NCBI RefSeq assembly: GCF_019399895.1
Contig: NC_091870.1
Coordinates: 8,849,001 to 8,913,000 of the forward strand
Length of the DNA stretch: 64,000 nt
Direction: 5' to 3'
DNA from: Cardiocondyla obscurior
Taxonomy: Eukaryota > Arthropoda > Insecta > Hymenoptera > Formicidae
Shown: one piece after another, positions 26,324-37,800 of the stretch
Layout: each line of letters opens with the position of its first letter
Numbering within the stretch: the first letter of the stretch is position 1
Notes under the pieces: model-generated
What the model was told of the DNA's origin: nothing
The model's input: the letters and a program-made list of their open reading frames with translations, nothing else
Database searches by the model: none
Translations under genes and position numbers: made by a program

Positions 26324-26725
26324 GACACTCATACGTATGCGAGACTATGCAACCGCGATCGAAAGTACGCGAACTTGCGCGGAGTGATTAGCAGCACGTG
26401 CTCGCGCTCGAAGCTCCAGAACTAGCTTGACCGATAGAGATCCGACTCTTAGACGGAAAGATTTCGATACCCGCCGTATCGTCGCCCGACCACGAGTATG
26501 TAAAACACACGCAAATACCTCAATATCCGTCTCGAAAAGCGGTGCTCTCCACGTGCTGGCTGCCGTGTTCTTTACTCCGCAGGAAGTGAGCCACGTAGGC
26601 GCGCGCGCGTACGCTCGCGATAAGGCGATCGATAGAGCGCTGTGATTGGTCGGCGCGAGGGTCACCATCTCATTTACACCTGCTGACGAAAAATGCCGCT
26701 TAACCGGACTACGATCACTGGCGGT

Positions 26726-26838
26726 CGCGGGGGATGCGCGGGGGAGCGCGAGGGAGACGCGGGGGAGCGCGAGGGAGACGTGGGAGAGTCACGGGGGAGT
26801 CGCGGGGGTGGCGCGGGGGTGGCGCGGGAGAGGCGCGG
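26726..26838 (+). repeat. G-rich minisatellite with quadruplex potential
   Basis: These are tandem diverged units of the form GCGGGGGAGCGCGAGGGAGAC, about 21 bp, followed by shorter 9-11 bp units. The + strand carries more than eight runs of three to five G with short spacers, which meets the usual pattern for a G-quadruplex. It sits in a CpG-rich patch (about 26.1-27.1 kb) inside intron 4. The 161-codon open frame across it is a by-product of the GC-rich repeat. Confidence 0.8.
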
Positions 26839-28872
26839 AAAAATCCTCACACCGATTTTGTTATTTAAGAATATGCCAAGCCTCTTTAATAGCAATTTTA
26901 CAAAGGGCGCAAAGTTGCTTGCATCTCAGAGAAATACCGAGGTATTTTTAACAAGAGCTCAGTCATCTATCCGTTTAGATCCTCCGACCACGTTCTTTTA
27001 TTGCTCTACTCATGTCCTACCGGAAAACGCGGGTGATCTCGAGATCTCCATTCGAGTCTCGTCCTCTCGCCTACGTGAACGTCGTTGTCTCGCCCGCTGT
27101 GCTTCCGGACGGAACGGATCCCGTGTGAATTTTTTATTGAAAGTATTTCCACGACAGTGGCATACAGAAATAAGTTGACAAATGTTCCCGTATTATTTAT
27201 CCTAGCTCAATGCCACTAAACTGTAAAATACGCTGATGGCTTTTAGTTTATAAACGACGTCGTGCCGTGACAGGAAATTCTTACATCTCGGTTTGACTGA
27301 GACGTGATTAACAAGTGGTGGATTTGTGAGAAAATAAAAAAAAATGTGTCGCGGTTATTAATTAAAATTAAAGCGGTTTGTCCTTGCTTATTAAAATATT
27401 GTAACATTATTCTTGCTTTTATAAATAATTAATACACAAGTAATACTATAATTAGAAAGAGAGATGTATGCAAGTAAAACGTTTTTTAAATAAGAAATTA
27501 ATTTAATCTGGAGCTCATATCTCGACAACTTTTTATTTTTGTAATACCAACGTTTAAACTGTTCGTGTAAGAAATAAATTACTTCACGTATTGTGAGTGG
27601 AATAACGTTTCAATAAACGATGAATTTTCTATCGCCTGTCTGTCTCAAAGAAATATACCGACGATTTCGAAGAGAAGGCGGAAAAAGTTGCAGCTGATGC
27701 ATCTCGCCTGCACTTGACTGCTTTCAAGCGCGGAGTCGGAAAAAGATTCTGAAATGCAAATGGGCGCGAAACCGATCGATTGCATAATTTACGGCGCAGC
27801 CCGCGAGCTGAAAATACTGACGTTATCGCGAATTTCTTGTCACGTAAACGTAAATTACTTCTTTTACTTTATCGCTGACAATTTCCCATTAGCTAAATAC
27901 GAGTACTTTCACCTCATACATTTTTTTTCAATGAAACATCATTGAGATAAGAATTGACGACCTCATTAAAATTATAAAAATTACGCAACGTAAAATGCCG
28001 CTTTTACAAAAGTATTTCCCTTAATTTCGGAACTCACGTAACTATCACAAATAATTTTTATCTTTAATGTTTATTTCCGGATACGTAAAATAAAATAAAA
28101 AGTTGATTATGTTATATGATCTCCTCTCTTTCTTAAAGTTATATCTTATGTTAAGATTGACGTGACATTATCGCTCTAAAAAGCAAGAATAAATCATTCA
28201 TGATGCAAAGAGAAGACCCCAGCTTGATATTGCCTTTTTCTTCTCTACCGAGTATGCGCGTGGAAGTTTTCACATTTCCCGTCTTTTCACCTCAATGTTT
28301 GAGTCTGAACCGCTCTTAAGACTCCCGCGATGCTTCAGTAAATTCGATGATGACGTTTCTCCGGTTTTCTCCGGTCTCCCACGAATCTTTTTCCTTGTTT
28401 TTCACTCATTCCGCAGGCAGTCTTTCAGGGTGTCGGGTATAATTTACGATCTCGTTAAAAACGTAGAAATCATTTATTTCCGTGGTACGACGTAATGTAG
28501 AAAAACGATCGGCGAAGCGAACGAAACCAATAGTGAAACGGAATTATTTTACAGCTACGATTTTTAACACGGAACAACATTGCTGGTTGTTTACGCGAGA
28601 AACATTGACTTTTAAAACGTGCGGCAATTGCCAAGATTATTAAAAATATTATTTTAGATCGTTAACGTTTTACAATACTTTAGCATCATTTTAATAAGAG
28701 AATGTAATTAAAAAAATATTATTTCAAAGTTAATTTTATAATTTAAAGTCTATAAAAATTTTAGCAATTTTAATTTTCTTTTACTAACGAAATTGACTCT
28801 TTCTAATTTTTTAAATCTTGTATGCAATATATTCCTCTCCCAAAACACATTATTAAAAAATAAATTATTTAC

Positions 28873-28912
28873 CGGTGGTTGCGTAGCGGTGGAGTTTACA
28901 GTTACGTTGAAC
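28873..28912 (-). other. Candidate antisense exon M2 (40 nt)
   Basis: On the minus strand the acceptor ATTTATTTGTTGTAG is followed by 40 nt and the donor CCG|GTAAAT. After block M1 (ending phase 2, CAT GG) it reads on without a stop as FNVTVNSTATQPP and ends in phase 0. It is short and its donor is weaker than the others, so support is modest. Confidence 0.35.
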
Positions 28913-29078
28913 CTACAACAAATAAATATAAAAATTAAATTATTGATATGCTAAAAGTCCATTGTCAAAAAGAAAAAGTTTTCTCGTTAGTTTTTTAATA
29001 AAATAATTAAAAATAAATTTATTTAGCATTGGAACGACAAGGTTAAGAAATTACGTATTTAAAAAAAGCGACACTCAC

Positions 29079-29364
29079 CCATGGGTTGCTCCACCAGAGC
29101 ATGAAGCCTCTCCGAGGCCTCCTCCTCCTCTCAAAACGTTAACGACGTCGAGACGTCCTTCTGAACCTCTTCTTCGTCGCACAAGACACACAGTCTGTGA
29201 ATTTCCACGAGTAGAATGGGACAGGCTGCACCTCCAGGCCCAACAGCACCTCGTTCACTTCGACAGCACGCTCTCATTCCCACGAAGGCGTCAATCTTTA
29301 AATATTCACATCTCAATTAATCATAAGCTCCTAAATTGCAAAATCGTATGGGATATTTCGTACA
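29079..29364 (-). other. Candidate antisense exon M1, carries repeat copy 3
   Basis: This minus-strand block ends at a consensus donor (CATGG|GTGAGT at 29078). Its upstream edge is uncertain: the acceptor TATCTGCTTTTCAG gives 29364, while a weaker one gives 29330. It contains an ATG-started frame of 48 codons (29277 down to 29131) with several cysteines, including CCRSER and RLCVLCDEEE, that stops just before the repeated cassette. The frame matching M3 reads LRGGGGLGEASCSGGATHG up to the donor but is closed further upstream. This suggests a non-coding or very short-ORF transcript. Confidence 0.42.
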
Positions 29365-29365
29365 C

Positions 29366-29528
29366 TGAAAAGCAGATATAATTTGCTGCGACGAGCGGCG
29401 ACAGCGACTGGCGTACGTGACGTCCCCCACTCTCGGCCGCCGAGTACGGGAAGGGAGAGTAGTAGGCCGCGTTCTCCCTCACTCTTCAACAACAAACATC
29501 TGGGCTCGCGCTTCGTGTGTGATTCGAT
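29366..29528. repeat. Diverged tandem duplication, copy A
   Basis: This segment resembles 29604-29750 in the same orientation. The shared blocks are AAAAGCAG, a GCGTACGTGAC / GCGTATGTGAC block, a stretch with AGTAGTA followed by CCGC, and GATTCGA at the far end. The offset is 222-238 bp, so small indels have accumulated. It overlaps the upstream edge of antisense block M1, whose acceptor lies in the duplicated part. Confidence 0.6.
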
Positions 29529-29603
29529 GCATACCACGACCAAGATTAAATACTCTAGCCATTGTCGCCGCGGCTAGCATCATGTCTGCTGTTCGGTGTA
29601 TAA

Positions 29604-29750
29604 TAAAAAGCAGGTATCGCATTTACTGCGGGGACGGCGGCTTGCGTATGTGACTCTAGGTGACCAGGGAAAGAAATCGAGACGACGGGGGGGGAGAAGT
29701 AGTAAAGCCGCAGAGCTCCTCAGCCGTCTGACCTTCGTATGAGATTCGAC
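29604..29750. repeat. Diverged tandem duplication, copy B
   Basis: This is the second copy of the unit at 29366-29528. It keeps the same order of landmarks but has lost the CTTTTCAG acceptor seen on the minus strand of copy A (here CTTTTTATT). No known element was recognised. Confidence 0.6.
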
Positions 29751-32700
29751 GAACGTTACGTTACGTACGCTAGGCCTTCAAGTGTGCAAGCCCTACCAAC
29801 CATTCGAAACTTGTCGCGGATACTGTGTATAATTTACTTGAGATAAATGATCGTAAATGCTTACCGCATATAGAACGTAAATGGGAACAAGTATTTAGCA
29901 CCTCGTTACACTTTTGCTTGTTAAATACGGACGCGTATAAATCCCGGTACGGACGAAACCTCTCCTGTGCAAGTGCTCCGGTACTTCGAACTATTCGGCA
30001 GTTGATTGGCGAGGATAAAAGACAACGTAGATTGTGCTCAGAACGTAACTCTCGACCTTCACGCCATATTCGCTGCTCTCTCACCTCCGCGCCATCTGCT
30101 CGCGTCCATCTTTGCCACAGTGTTACCTATCTGTCAATCATTTGTACCCTGTGCACGTACGTACATATTGCGTATTAACGAAGCCATATTGAAGACGCCA
30201 AGTTACCGAATATTAAATCGCGAGTTTTATGATATCTATTGTTATAAATCTATCGTTATAAATACAACGAGGATCGACGTACGCATTGCACGAGGGACCT
30301 TTTCGCACGTATATCTTTTGCGATGGATTTGCGGCTCACTTTCCTGGTCTATCGACGCTCTGTGGCTGTCGTTAACACGACAAGGACGAGCTGTTGTCAC
30401 AAGATTAACTTCGTGAGGCGAGCTTTGCACAGGTTTCTTTCCATGTCAGATTATTTACAACGTGACTGTTATATATAATGTAGAAGTAACGAAGTGATAA
30501 ACGCAAGGACTCATTGAATATTAATCGTTGATTTTCAGCAGAAAAGTGATGATTTTGTTATTGAACAAAGTGGCTGTACATGTTAAAAGCGAGTCGTAAA
30601 TTATGCCAAAGGCTTGAGGCTTCGGAGAAAGAAAGTGTGGTTGCTTGAACAATGAATTGCCAGTTCGGTTCGCATTAGGACATTGTTATAAATGTTCAAG
30701 ACGACCATTAGCACGAGTCAACGGATCCAGAAGTGGCTAATGAAGATGGAAAATTAATTAAGTTGGAAAATTAATTTCTTCCCTATGATAGAGCGAGATA
30801 TTGCGGTTGCTCGATTCAAATCAAAACTGCGAATTTTGATTTACCCAAGCTTAATTAAATTTCCACCTGAATTAGCGATTCGCCAAAGTGGGCTAATCCA
30901 CCGACATAATGAGCCCTGCGGGAGATGTAAAACTGAAAATTTATAAAGGCAAGTCTATATAATTAAGATAAATACCTCTCTCCCGTAATTTAATTTTAAT
31001 CTATACATTACTAACGATTTATATAAATTCTACGTAATTTCTGATAATGCAAGAAAATCGGCGAGCGATAAATAATAATCAGAAATCTGTAGTGAACAGG
31101 CTTTAATAAATTATTTATATATTATTATAATTTATTATAGGAAGCGATTGAATCGGTTTAGCTAACGGTGATTTACATTTGCAAATTAATCATGTAAATA
31201 ATTATCTTATCAATTATACATGTATCAGTTCATTACTTATTACAGCGAATATCATTTTCGTAGGAAAATATTAGCGCTCAAAGTGTTCTATTTAAATTAC
31301 CGGTGACACATTTTAATTACGATTTATGTCATAAATGTTGGCAATTTTGACTGAGCTGAAGCAGAAATGCATTAACATATCTTTATACTTTTTTTTTAGC
31401 TAAATACGCTTTGCGCAGTAGAACACCATTAGTCGTAGACAGTTCCTTAATTTCATCGCGATGAGCTCGAGATCTATTTGTTCACTGAAAAGCATCGGAG
31501 ATAAGGCCTCGAGGATTATGAAGGAGATTGCTCGACTGCGGTCCAAGGAAGCGCTCTCGACAAGAGAGCTACCTAATTACGATGAGGGAAGGCGGAAGCG
31601 CCAAGCAGGGCCGGTCCTATACGCCTTTAACGGTTCACGTCATATTTTTAAAGCTAAATTAATGGAAGGGATTATTTTTCATAACTCTATTTTTCAAGAA
31701 GTCTTAGATCTATCTTTATTACATTTTCATTTTGCGTTTCCTTTTTTTGTTCAATGTTACGTCCTCGTTTTTTTGAAAATACAAATCTAAAATAGTAATT
31801 CGCATTTAAACGATAAATATTTTATTACAACAGAAAAATTTAATAGATTTATGTAATAATTTTTTTAGTTTATTTATACTGACATTTATTTGCAATTCGC
31901 TGACTGTTGTACGAACGAGTACAATATTTTACATTAATATTTGCATCAAACTCATACAGTTGCGTATATAACAATCTTAAGTTTTACATTAAATTAAAAC
32001 TTTCAAGTCTTATGTTACTTTTAAATTGAAAAATTAAGTCAGTGGTTAATAGTTTATTTTGCACGTATCTTGCCTAAACTAAAAGCCTTAAAATTGATTA
32101 TATTTTGGCATCGCAAATTTCGTGGCTGCGTCGAAGCGGCCCTGGTAGTAAGAGAAGATGAAGAGTAGTAAGAGGATAGTATCTTCCTCTCAGTTAGATA
32201 CCTCTGAGAGGCACGACGAAAGAGGACGTAACATCCTAACGCTTTAACCCTGCTCGTTCTATCTAGTTTCCCTTTCTGTCGGTTAAAGCGTACAGTAGAC
32301 GAAAAAGGAAGCGTATAACCGAGAGATAACGTCTATCGACACCACTGCTAAAGTCGTAACGAACCTCCTCAAGAACAGCGCTTGTCTAAATGCTAAACTT
32401 TACGGCATGCCCGCATGATCGTTCCGGAAACTTTAGCCGTCCTTTTTCAGAGATGTGCCGGTTACTCTCTCGAGCAAGAAAACGACGCTTGTAATTTACC
32501 GGCTCGATGAAAAATTACGAGCGTAATAAATAAGTCTTCACTTAGAGAATATAGATTATGTATAGATAAAAAAAAAATAAAGTAAAACAATCTCGCAAAA
32601 GTCAAAATTGCCAAACATTGTAAGATTCCATTGTAAAAAATAGTTAATTTAAAAATTGTATAAATATCGGCGTTTATATTTTAATTTAGTTGTGCCTTTT

Positions 32701-32798
32701 GTGAAAAAAAAACTAAAGTAATAGAGTTACATTTAATTCCATAATTCGTCGCGAGGTAATATTTTTATTGTAATATTTTTTTTTTTTTTCTGTTATAG

Positions 32799-32957
32799 CT
32801 CTCTGCCATTGTCGATGGGATTTACGCTGATCACGGTCATACCGCGGGATCGTTCACGCACTTGGAGAGCGATCAACTTCTCGTTGGTGGTGGTGCTGAT
32901 GCGAGATCCTTGCAGGGCGCCAAAGGGATCAACAACTTCGTCGGATGTCTGAGAAAG
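32799..32957 (+). CDS. Nrx-1: Nrx-1 LNS2 domain, exon 5
   Basis: This 159-nt exon has phase 0 at both ends. The acceptor is a long T run then CTGTTATAG, and the donor is AAG|GTTAGA at 32958. It encodes LSAIVDGIYADHGHTAGSF, then the LNS strand DQLLVGGGADARSLQG and the domain's closing motif INNFVGCLRK. The last part corresponds to vertebrate NNFMGCLKE, whose Cys forms the conserved LNS disulfide with a Cys in the next exon. It continues LNS2 directly from either exon 3 or the SS2 microexon. Confidence 0.95.
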
Positions 32958-34678
32958 GTTAGATCAGCAGGGCATGATTTATTTATACCTCCCGGTAACT
33001 TTTTCATTCTTACACCACATATAATCTTAACTGGTATCAGAATTGCATAAAGCGTAATAGCAGTCGTTCTATTTTAATGGCAGATTTCTGCTAAAACTAC
33101 AGAGATCACAGTTTTAATACTTACTAAAAAAATAATGTAAAGCTCAGTGATCTTCGTTGAAACTATTTAATTAAATGTCAGCTTTAAAAAAAATATCAGA
33201 ACGTTTAAATGACTATAGGAGATAAACCAGAATACTGAATAAGATCAAATTAGTATTTTTACTTTGAGAAAAAGATCAAGATATAAAGCACCAAGTAATT
33301 AGTAATAATTTCTAAATCTAAACTAGGTTTTTTTAATTATTTTTTGTTGATCTGCAAAGAAACAGCTTAAATAATAAATGACTTAGGTCATTGATTCATT
33401 GCACGTTCTCTTATGTGCTTTTATTACAAGACGGCTATTTTTTGTGTAAAGAATAATAAAAAGCGCTGATGTATGAATCGTTCTTTTATCCATCGTAATT
33501 GTTAAATTGCCTTTTTTACGCTTGTTTAGTCGAGCGAACAATTACTTTGATATCAAACATAAATCGCCAATGATAAATCGAAATAGCATATTGCTGAACG
33601 TTTGACAAGATAGCTAGTGTCAGTAAAGGGAACGTAATCAATTCACCGAGTTCTTTGCAGAACATATATGATGCTTAAACATTCTCTGCTATAATAAATT
33701 TGTATGTGTGCGTGAAACTTATAAAATAACGAGATTCTTGTTAACTCTGTAAAGACAAAAGTACAGGAATATGTTTGACGATTTCTAAGCTGCAATTATA
33801 CGGTGTTCTTCTAAAATATTTATTTGAAAGGGGTGCAATATAATTTTACTTCAACAAAGGAATTCAAGCAGCTCGAAACTAATTCCGAAATTTTTATTGT
33901 AGTTTTTTTTTTTATTAAAGAAATCTAAATTTCCGTAACTTTTCAGTCAACAACAATTAAGTTGGAATAATTCCTAATTAAGATCCATTAAATAAATCAT
34001 TATAATATCCCTTCGAACTTGTTAAGTACTGCGTAGGAATATTTTTAACTTTTGCTTTAGTCTTTAGACTTTAAACAATTGAAAATTCTTTTTACCGACG
34101 GTACCGATACGCGCGAAGTTGCCGCGGAAACCAATGAAAATGTCCGCGCAACGGAGTGTCGCGGTCATCGCGTCCCAATGAAATATTCATGTCGACGTCT
34201 TACTCTTGGGGAGTTCTACGTGAAGGAAAGTCGAACGTAACGCGCCGTGGACGATGACAAAGGTACGCGGATGGAGCGATAAAACTTGTCACGATATAAA
34301 ACGCACCGGCGGAGGTGAGAGGTTAATGTCGACCGTAATTTGCTGACTGTTTGTAGGTTAACCAACGCGATGCGAATCGCCCGATGAATTATTTCCGCGG
34401 CTTTTATTTACGAGCGCGCGCGCTCTTGCGATATGTAAATTGTTCGGGATTGCGTCTCGGTAAAGTTTCAACTTAAGACTCTTAGCTCGCTGCCGCAATT
34501 ATAGTGCATTATGTCGTCAAAAACGAGAACTGATGTACGTTTTTCTTTGGCGTTGTACATCAGAGTTGAATAACTTTTTTGCATGTGTTCCTGCCCACAT
34601 ATTTGCAGATATTTATGCAACGATGTAACATAAAGCTTGTTAGAAAGTGAAATAATGTACTTCATTATTTGTTTGCAG
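32958..34678 (+). other. Nrx-1: Nrx-1 intron 5 (1.7 kb)
   Basis: This AT-rich phase-0 intron becomes GC-richer at about 34.1-34.5 kb. No supported feature was seen inside. It ends in TTATTTGTTTGCAG. Confidence 0.8.
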
Positions 34679-34831
34679 GTGGAATTCGCTGCGGAAAGAA
34701 TCAGGATGGAGCTGATCGAGGCGGCCAAAAGCGGAGCAGCCGGTGCTGCGGCTTGGGGAAAGATGGACTTTCATTGTCGCGAATCCAGGACCACGGATCC
34801 GATCACGTTCACCACCAGGGACTCGCATTTG
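34679..34831 (+). CDS. Nrx-1: Nrx-1 LNS2 end and start of LNS3, exon 6
   Basis: This 153-nt exon has phase 0 at both ends, with acceptor TTTGTTTGCAG and donor TTG|GTGAGT. It encodes VEFAAERIRMELIEAAKSG, a Gly/Ala-rich loop, then KMDFHCRES and DPITFTTRDSHL. The order matches vertebrate VVYKNNDVRLELSRLAKQG, VAFKCEN and DPITFETPESFI. The Cys in FHC is the disulfide partner of GCLRK in exon 5 and closes LNS2. The last residues begin the strand that leads into LNS3. A diverged look-alike of its 3' half is present near 45.6 kb. Confidence 0.95.
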
Positions 34832-37800
34832 GTGAGTAAATTTTATTTACGGTGATGGGTAATGTCTTTGAAAAGTATTTGTGTACGCACACTTATAATA
34901 TTGCCACGTTATTAATTACTTGCTTAAAAAGAAAAGCAAGACTATCTTCTACAAGAATTTTTCTTGTTCTAAATACAATTGGTGGACCTACAGACGTAAA
35001 AGTAATGTCATTTAAATTATTATAATTTTTTTTAAAGATTTTTAAGTTCTACATGCTATTCCAAGATTTCTTTTAAATCAATGCAGTTTTTAATATTTTT
35101 TTAAGACAAATATGAGACAATATAACTTGTGTACGATTTACATTAATCTTGAGAGGTTACCTGATATTTAGAACAGAAAATCAAATATGTAGCAGATCTC
35201 CTGTTACATATTTGCGAATATCGATCATACTGCACCGTTCCGGAATAATAGATTTTACTTTAAACTGTGGACGACTCGCGGCACTTTAATGCACGTCCCT
35301 TAAATAATCCAAAGAAGAAATACGATCCGATTCCATTATCGAGTCGAGAATCGTGACGATGGAAATATCCGATTAAATCGGGAATGCACTCGAAGAAGTT
35401 TTTTGCGCGAATCGAGCAAGTTGCAAATAGCCGTTCGAAGCAACGACGCAGCTCGCTTTCGAGTTTTTCGCGAATATCTCCGAAAGCGGCGAGCGAGGTC
35501 AAGGAAGCTTCGAATGTCCTCGTTCTAAATTACTAAAGGTCCTATTGACTTTTTTTTTTTTTTTTTTTACACTCGGGCGCATTTGAACTCTTGCACGTGG
35601 CGCGTGTAGTCGATTACCGATGCGCGTTTTGCCACTCTCGTAGACTTTCAGGAAGAAAAAGCACCGTAAAAGAAATAACCGAGCACCCAAGCAGCTACGT
35701 AATTCAATACATGCAAATTTGAATTTGCCTGTAAAAGTACACGTTTGTTAAATCACCTTAAATTGGGGAATATACATAAAATAATAGAGCAAAAACCTAC
35801 ATAGATTTGCGTACTTAGAATTGTCTCTGGCATATAGAGACTCTGATATTTCGTTCTTTTCTACCTGCAGTGTATCACTGCCATGCAGCGATACCGATGC
35901 GTTTTGATAACACATCGTTGATAATTTTTGAGCACATCTCTCGCCAATATTTATTCATAGCAGAAAATAGTATATATAAATTTTTTTAAATCTATTAGAA
36001 GCACATGTGAGACAGCTTGAGAACAAATTTATTAAATGTTACTGACGTTAGGAAAAATTAAGGTGTCAATTTTTTTTATTTCTTTCTTTTTTTTTTTTTT
36101 TTACAAATGTTCTCATAAGTCTTCCCTTTTGTTACATCGAAAGACACTCGGACCGTGTTCTCGAATACACTCACGCAAATGTTCTGCGCGCAGCGCGTTC
36201 TTTTATGCGCTTTTACAGGCCACGAGACACCGTCGTTACCATTGCAAATCCTTGTTACACCAGCCATCAAGGTGTCAAAGGGCGCAAGGACGAGGGCGAG
36301 TGTACTACGTGACCTCTAAAAGCGCATTTCGCCGCTCTCGTGCAGGAACTTGTTTATGAGCATGACCGTTCTTGCATTGCTCGCTTTCGTCGTGGTTTAC
36401 GCAGTTGGTGCATTAGTGCATCCATTTCGAGGGGACGTTGTTTTCCCTTCGTAGGTCGAGATAGCGCGGATCATCTTGAAATCTCGGTGCACAAATGTCT
36501 CGCGCCAGTTGAATACGTAATACTTGAATATCGTTCGCGAATCGACAACTCACGTAATTATAACTTTGCTTTAAATAAAAAGCTTTTGTAAAATTCATTT
36601 ATGTGAATAATATAGCGTCAGATTAAAAAACGCTAGTATCAAAAGTAATTTAGCTTATTAAAAATAAAGAGGATTTATTACAGAATTGTCACGTTTAAAT
36701 ATATCTGATACGGGAATTAAATATTTTGTACGAATAAAATATATTGCACAGAACCACTGAATATTAATAAATGTTAGGTTATTATTATTTTAATTGTATC
36801 ACTTAACACCAAGATTATATATCGTGATTTTAATGCGAATATTTTAATGGGAATATTTTTAATATCGCGACGCTATTGATATTATTTTTGACCGGTAGAC
36901 AGTATTATTACGCATTAAACTCGTTACAGTGAGCAGATGTTCATTCAACGCGAACGGCACTCGCATTTGTAGTTCAGTTATAATTAATATCGGTATCGGC
37001 ATACAAGCGCAATTACCCTCAGCGTGTCCCACGCTTATAATCGTAATGCTGCATTTGCACCGAGCTTTCATCCGTTTGGCAATAGTAAGGGAACGTATAA
37101 ATACGCGAATGCCGGTATTGTTGGCGCATTCATAATTAGATCAGAGGCTCTGATGCCTGCCGCATTCAGATATCGACGTTACATCTCGAATTACTCTCGA
37201 ATCAAGAGCCAACGGCTAGACGGAGTATTTTCCTATATATACTCGTAATATTCACGATGGATATTGCATTCCCAGAACATATGCATCAACCGAGTCGATT
37301 AGTATCAGCTATATTTAAACATGAAGAAGGATTTTCATGATAAAAATTACTCGCGTATTTGTTCAAATTAATTTACCTTTTGAAAAAAATCTCTCAACAT
37401 CTTTTGAAGTTATTGCTAATGTTTTTTTTTTTTTTAATTATTAATTTACATGTTGAAATTAATTATCTGACATCGCTTTTTAGGCGTCCAGTTCTGAGAG
37501 TCGTTTCATTAATTTCTCGTTTCATAAACTCACAATTTCTTTGCTCAATAGCCTTTGATCTTACTTATCTTTTGTCTTCCGCGTTCTTTTAATTTTGAAT
37601 CTCATATAGAATTTTAAGGTTTCGTCGAATGACGTTTTGCACATTATCCTCGTTCGCGACGTCTGAAAATTAGTGCTGAAACATCACAGCGACCACACGA
37701 CGAGCTATTTTAAGGTAGTAATTAGTAGATGAGACATTTGCGAGAAACCCCCCTAGATCGAAGTGCTCGTTTGCCGGATGGCGCAGTAGTCCGAGAAACG

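Larger units (their letters stand above)
24849..32798 (+). other. Nrx-1: Nrx-1 intron 4 (7.95 kb), hosts a candidate antisense locus
   Basis: This phase-0 intron lies between the SS2 microexon and exon 5. Between 25.4 and 29.4 kb it contains minus-strand exon-like blocks with good splice sites, listed separately. It also holds two GC-rich minisatellites (26.24-26.32 and 26.73-26.84 kb) and a diverged tandem duplication (29.37-29.75 kb). From 30.4 kb on it is mostly AT-rich, apart from a moderately GC patch near 32.1-32.5 kb. It ends in a long T run and TTATAG at 32798. Confidence 0.7.

Noticed and set aside
26197..26391. PV- and LPC-repeat frames over the 12-bp minisatellite
   Set aside because: Several frames are open because the repeat unit is a multiple of three. 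There is no start context, signal peptide or splice link to suggest a repeat protein.
26693..27178. 161-codon + strand frame across the G-rich repeat
   Set aside because: The first half is translation of the minisatellite (Gly/Glu/Arg repeats), which keeps the frame open artificially. The rest has no recognisable similarity.
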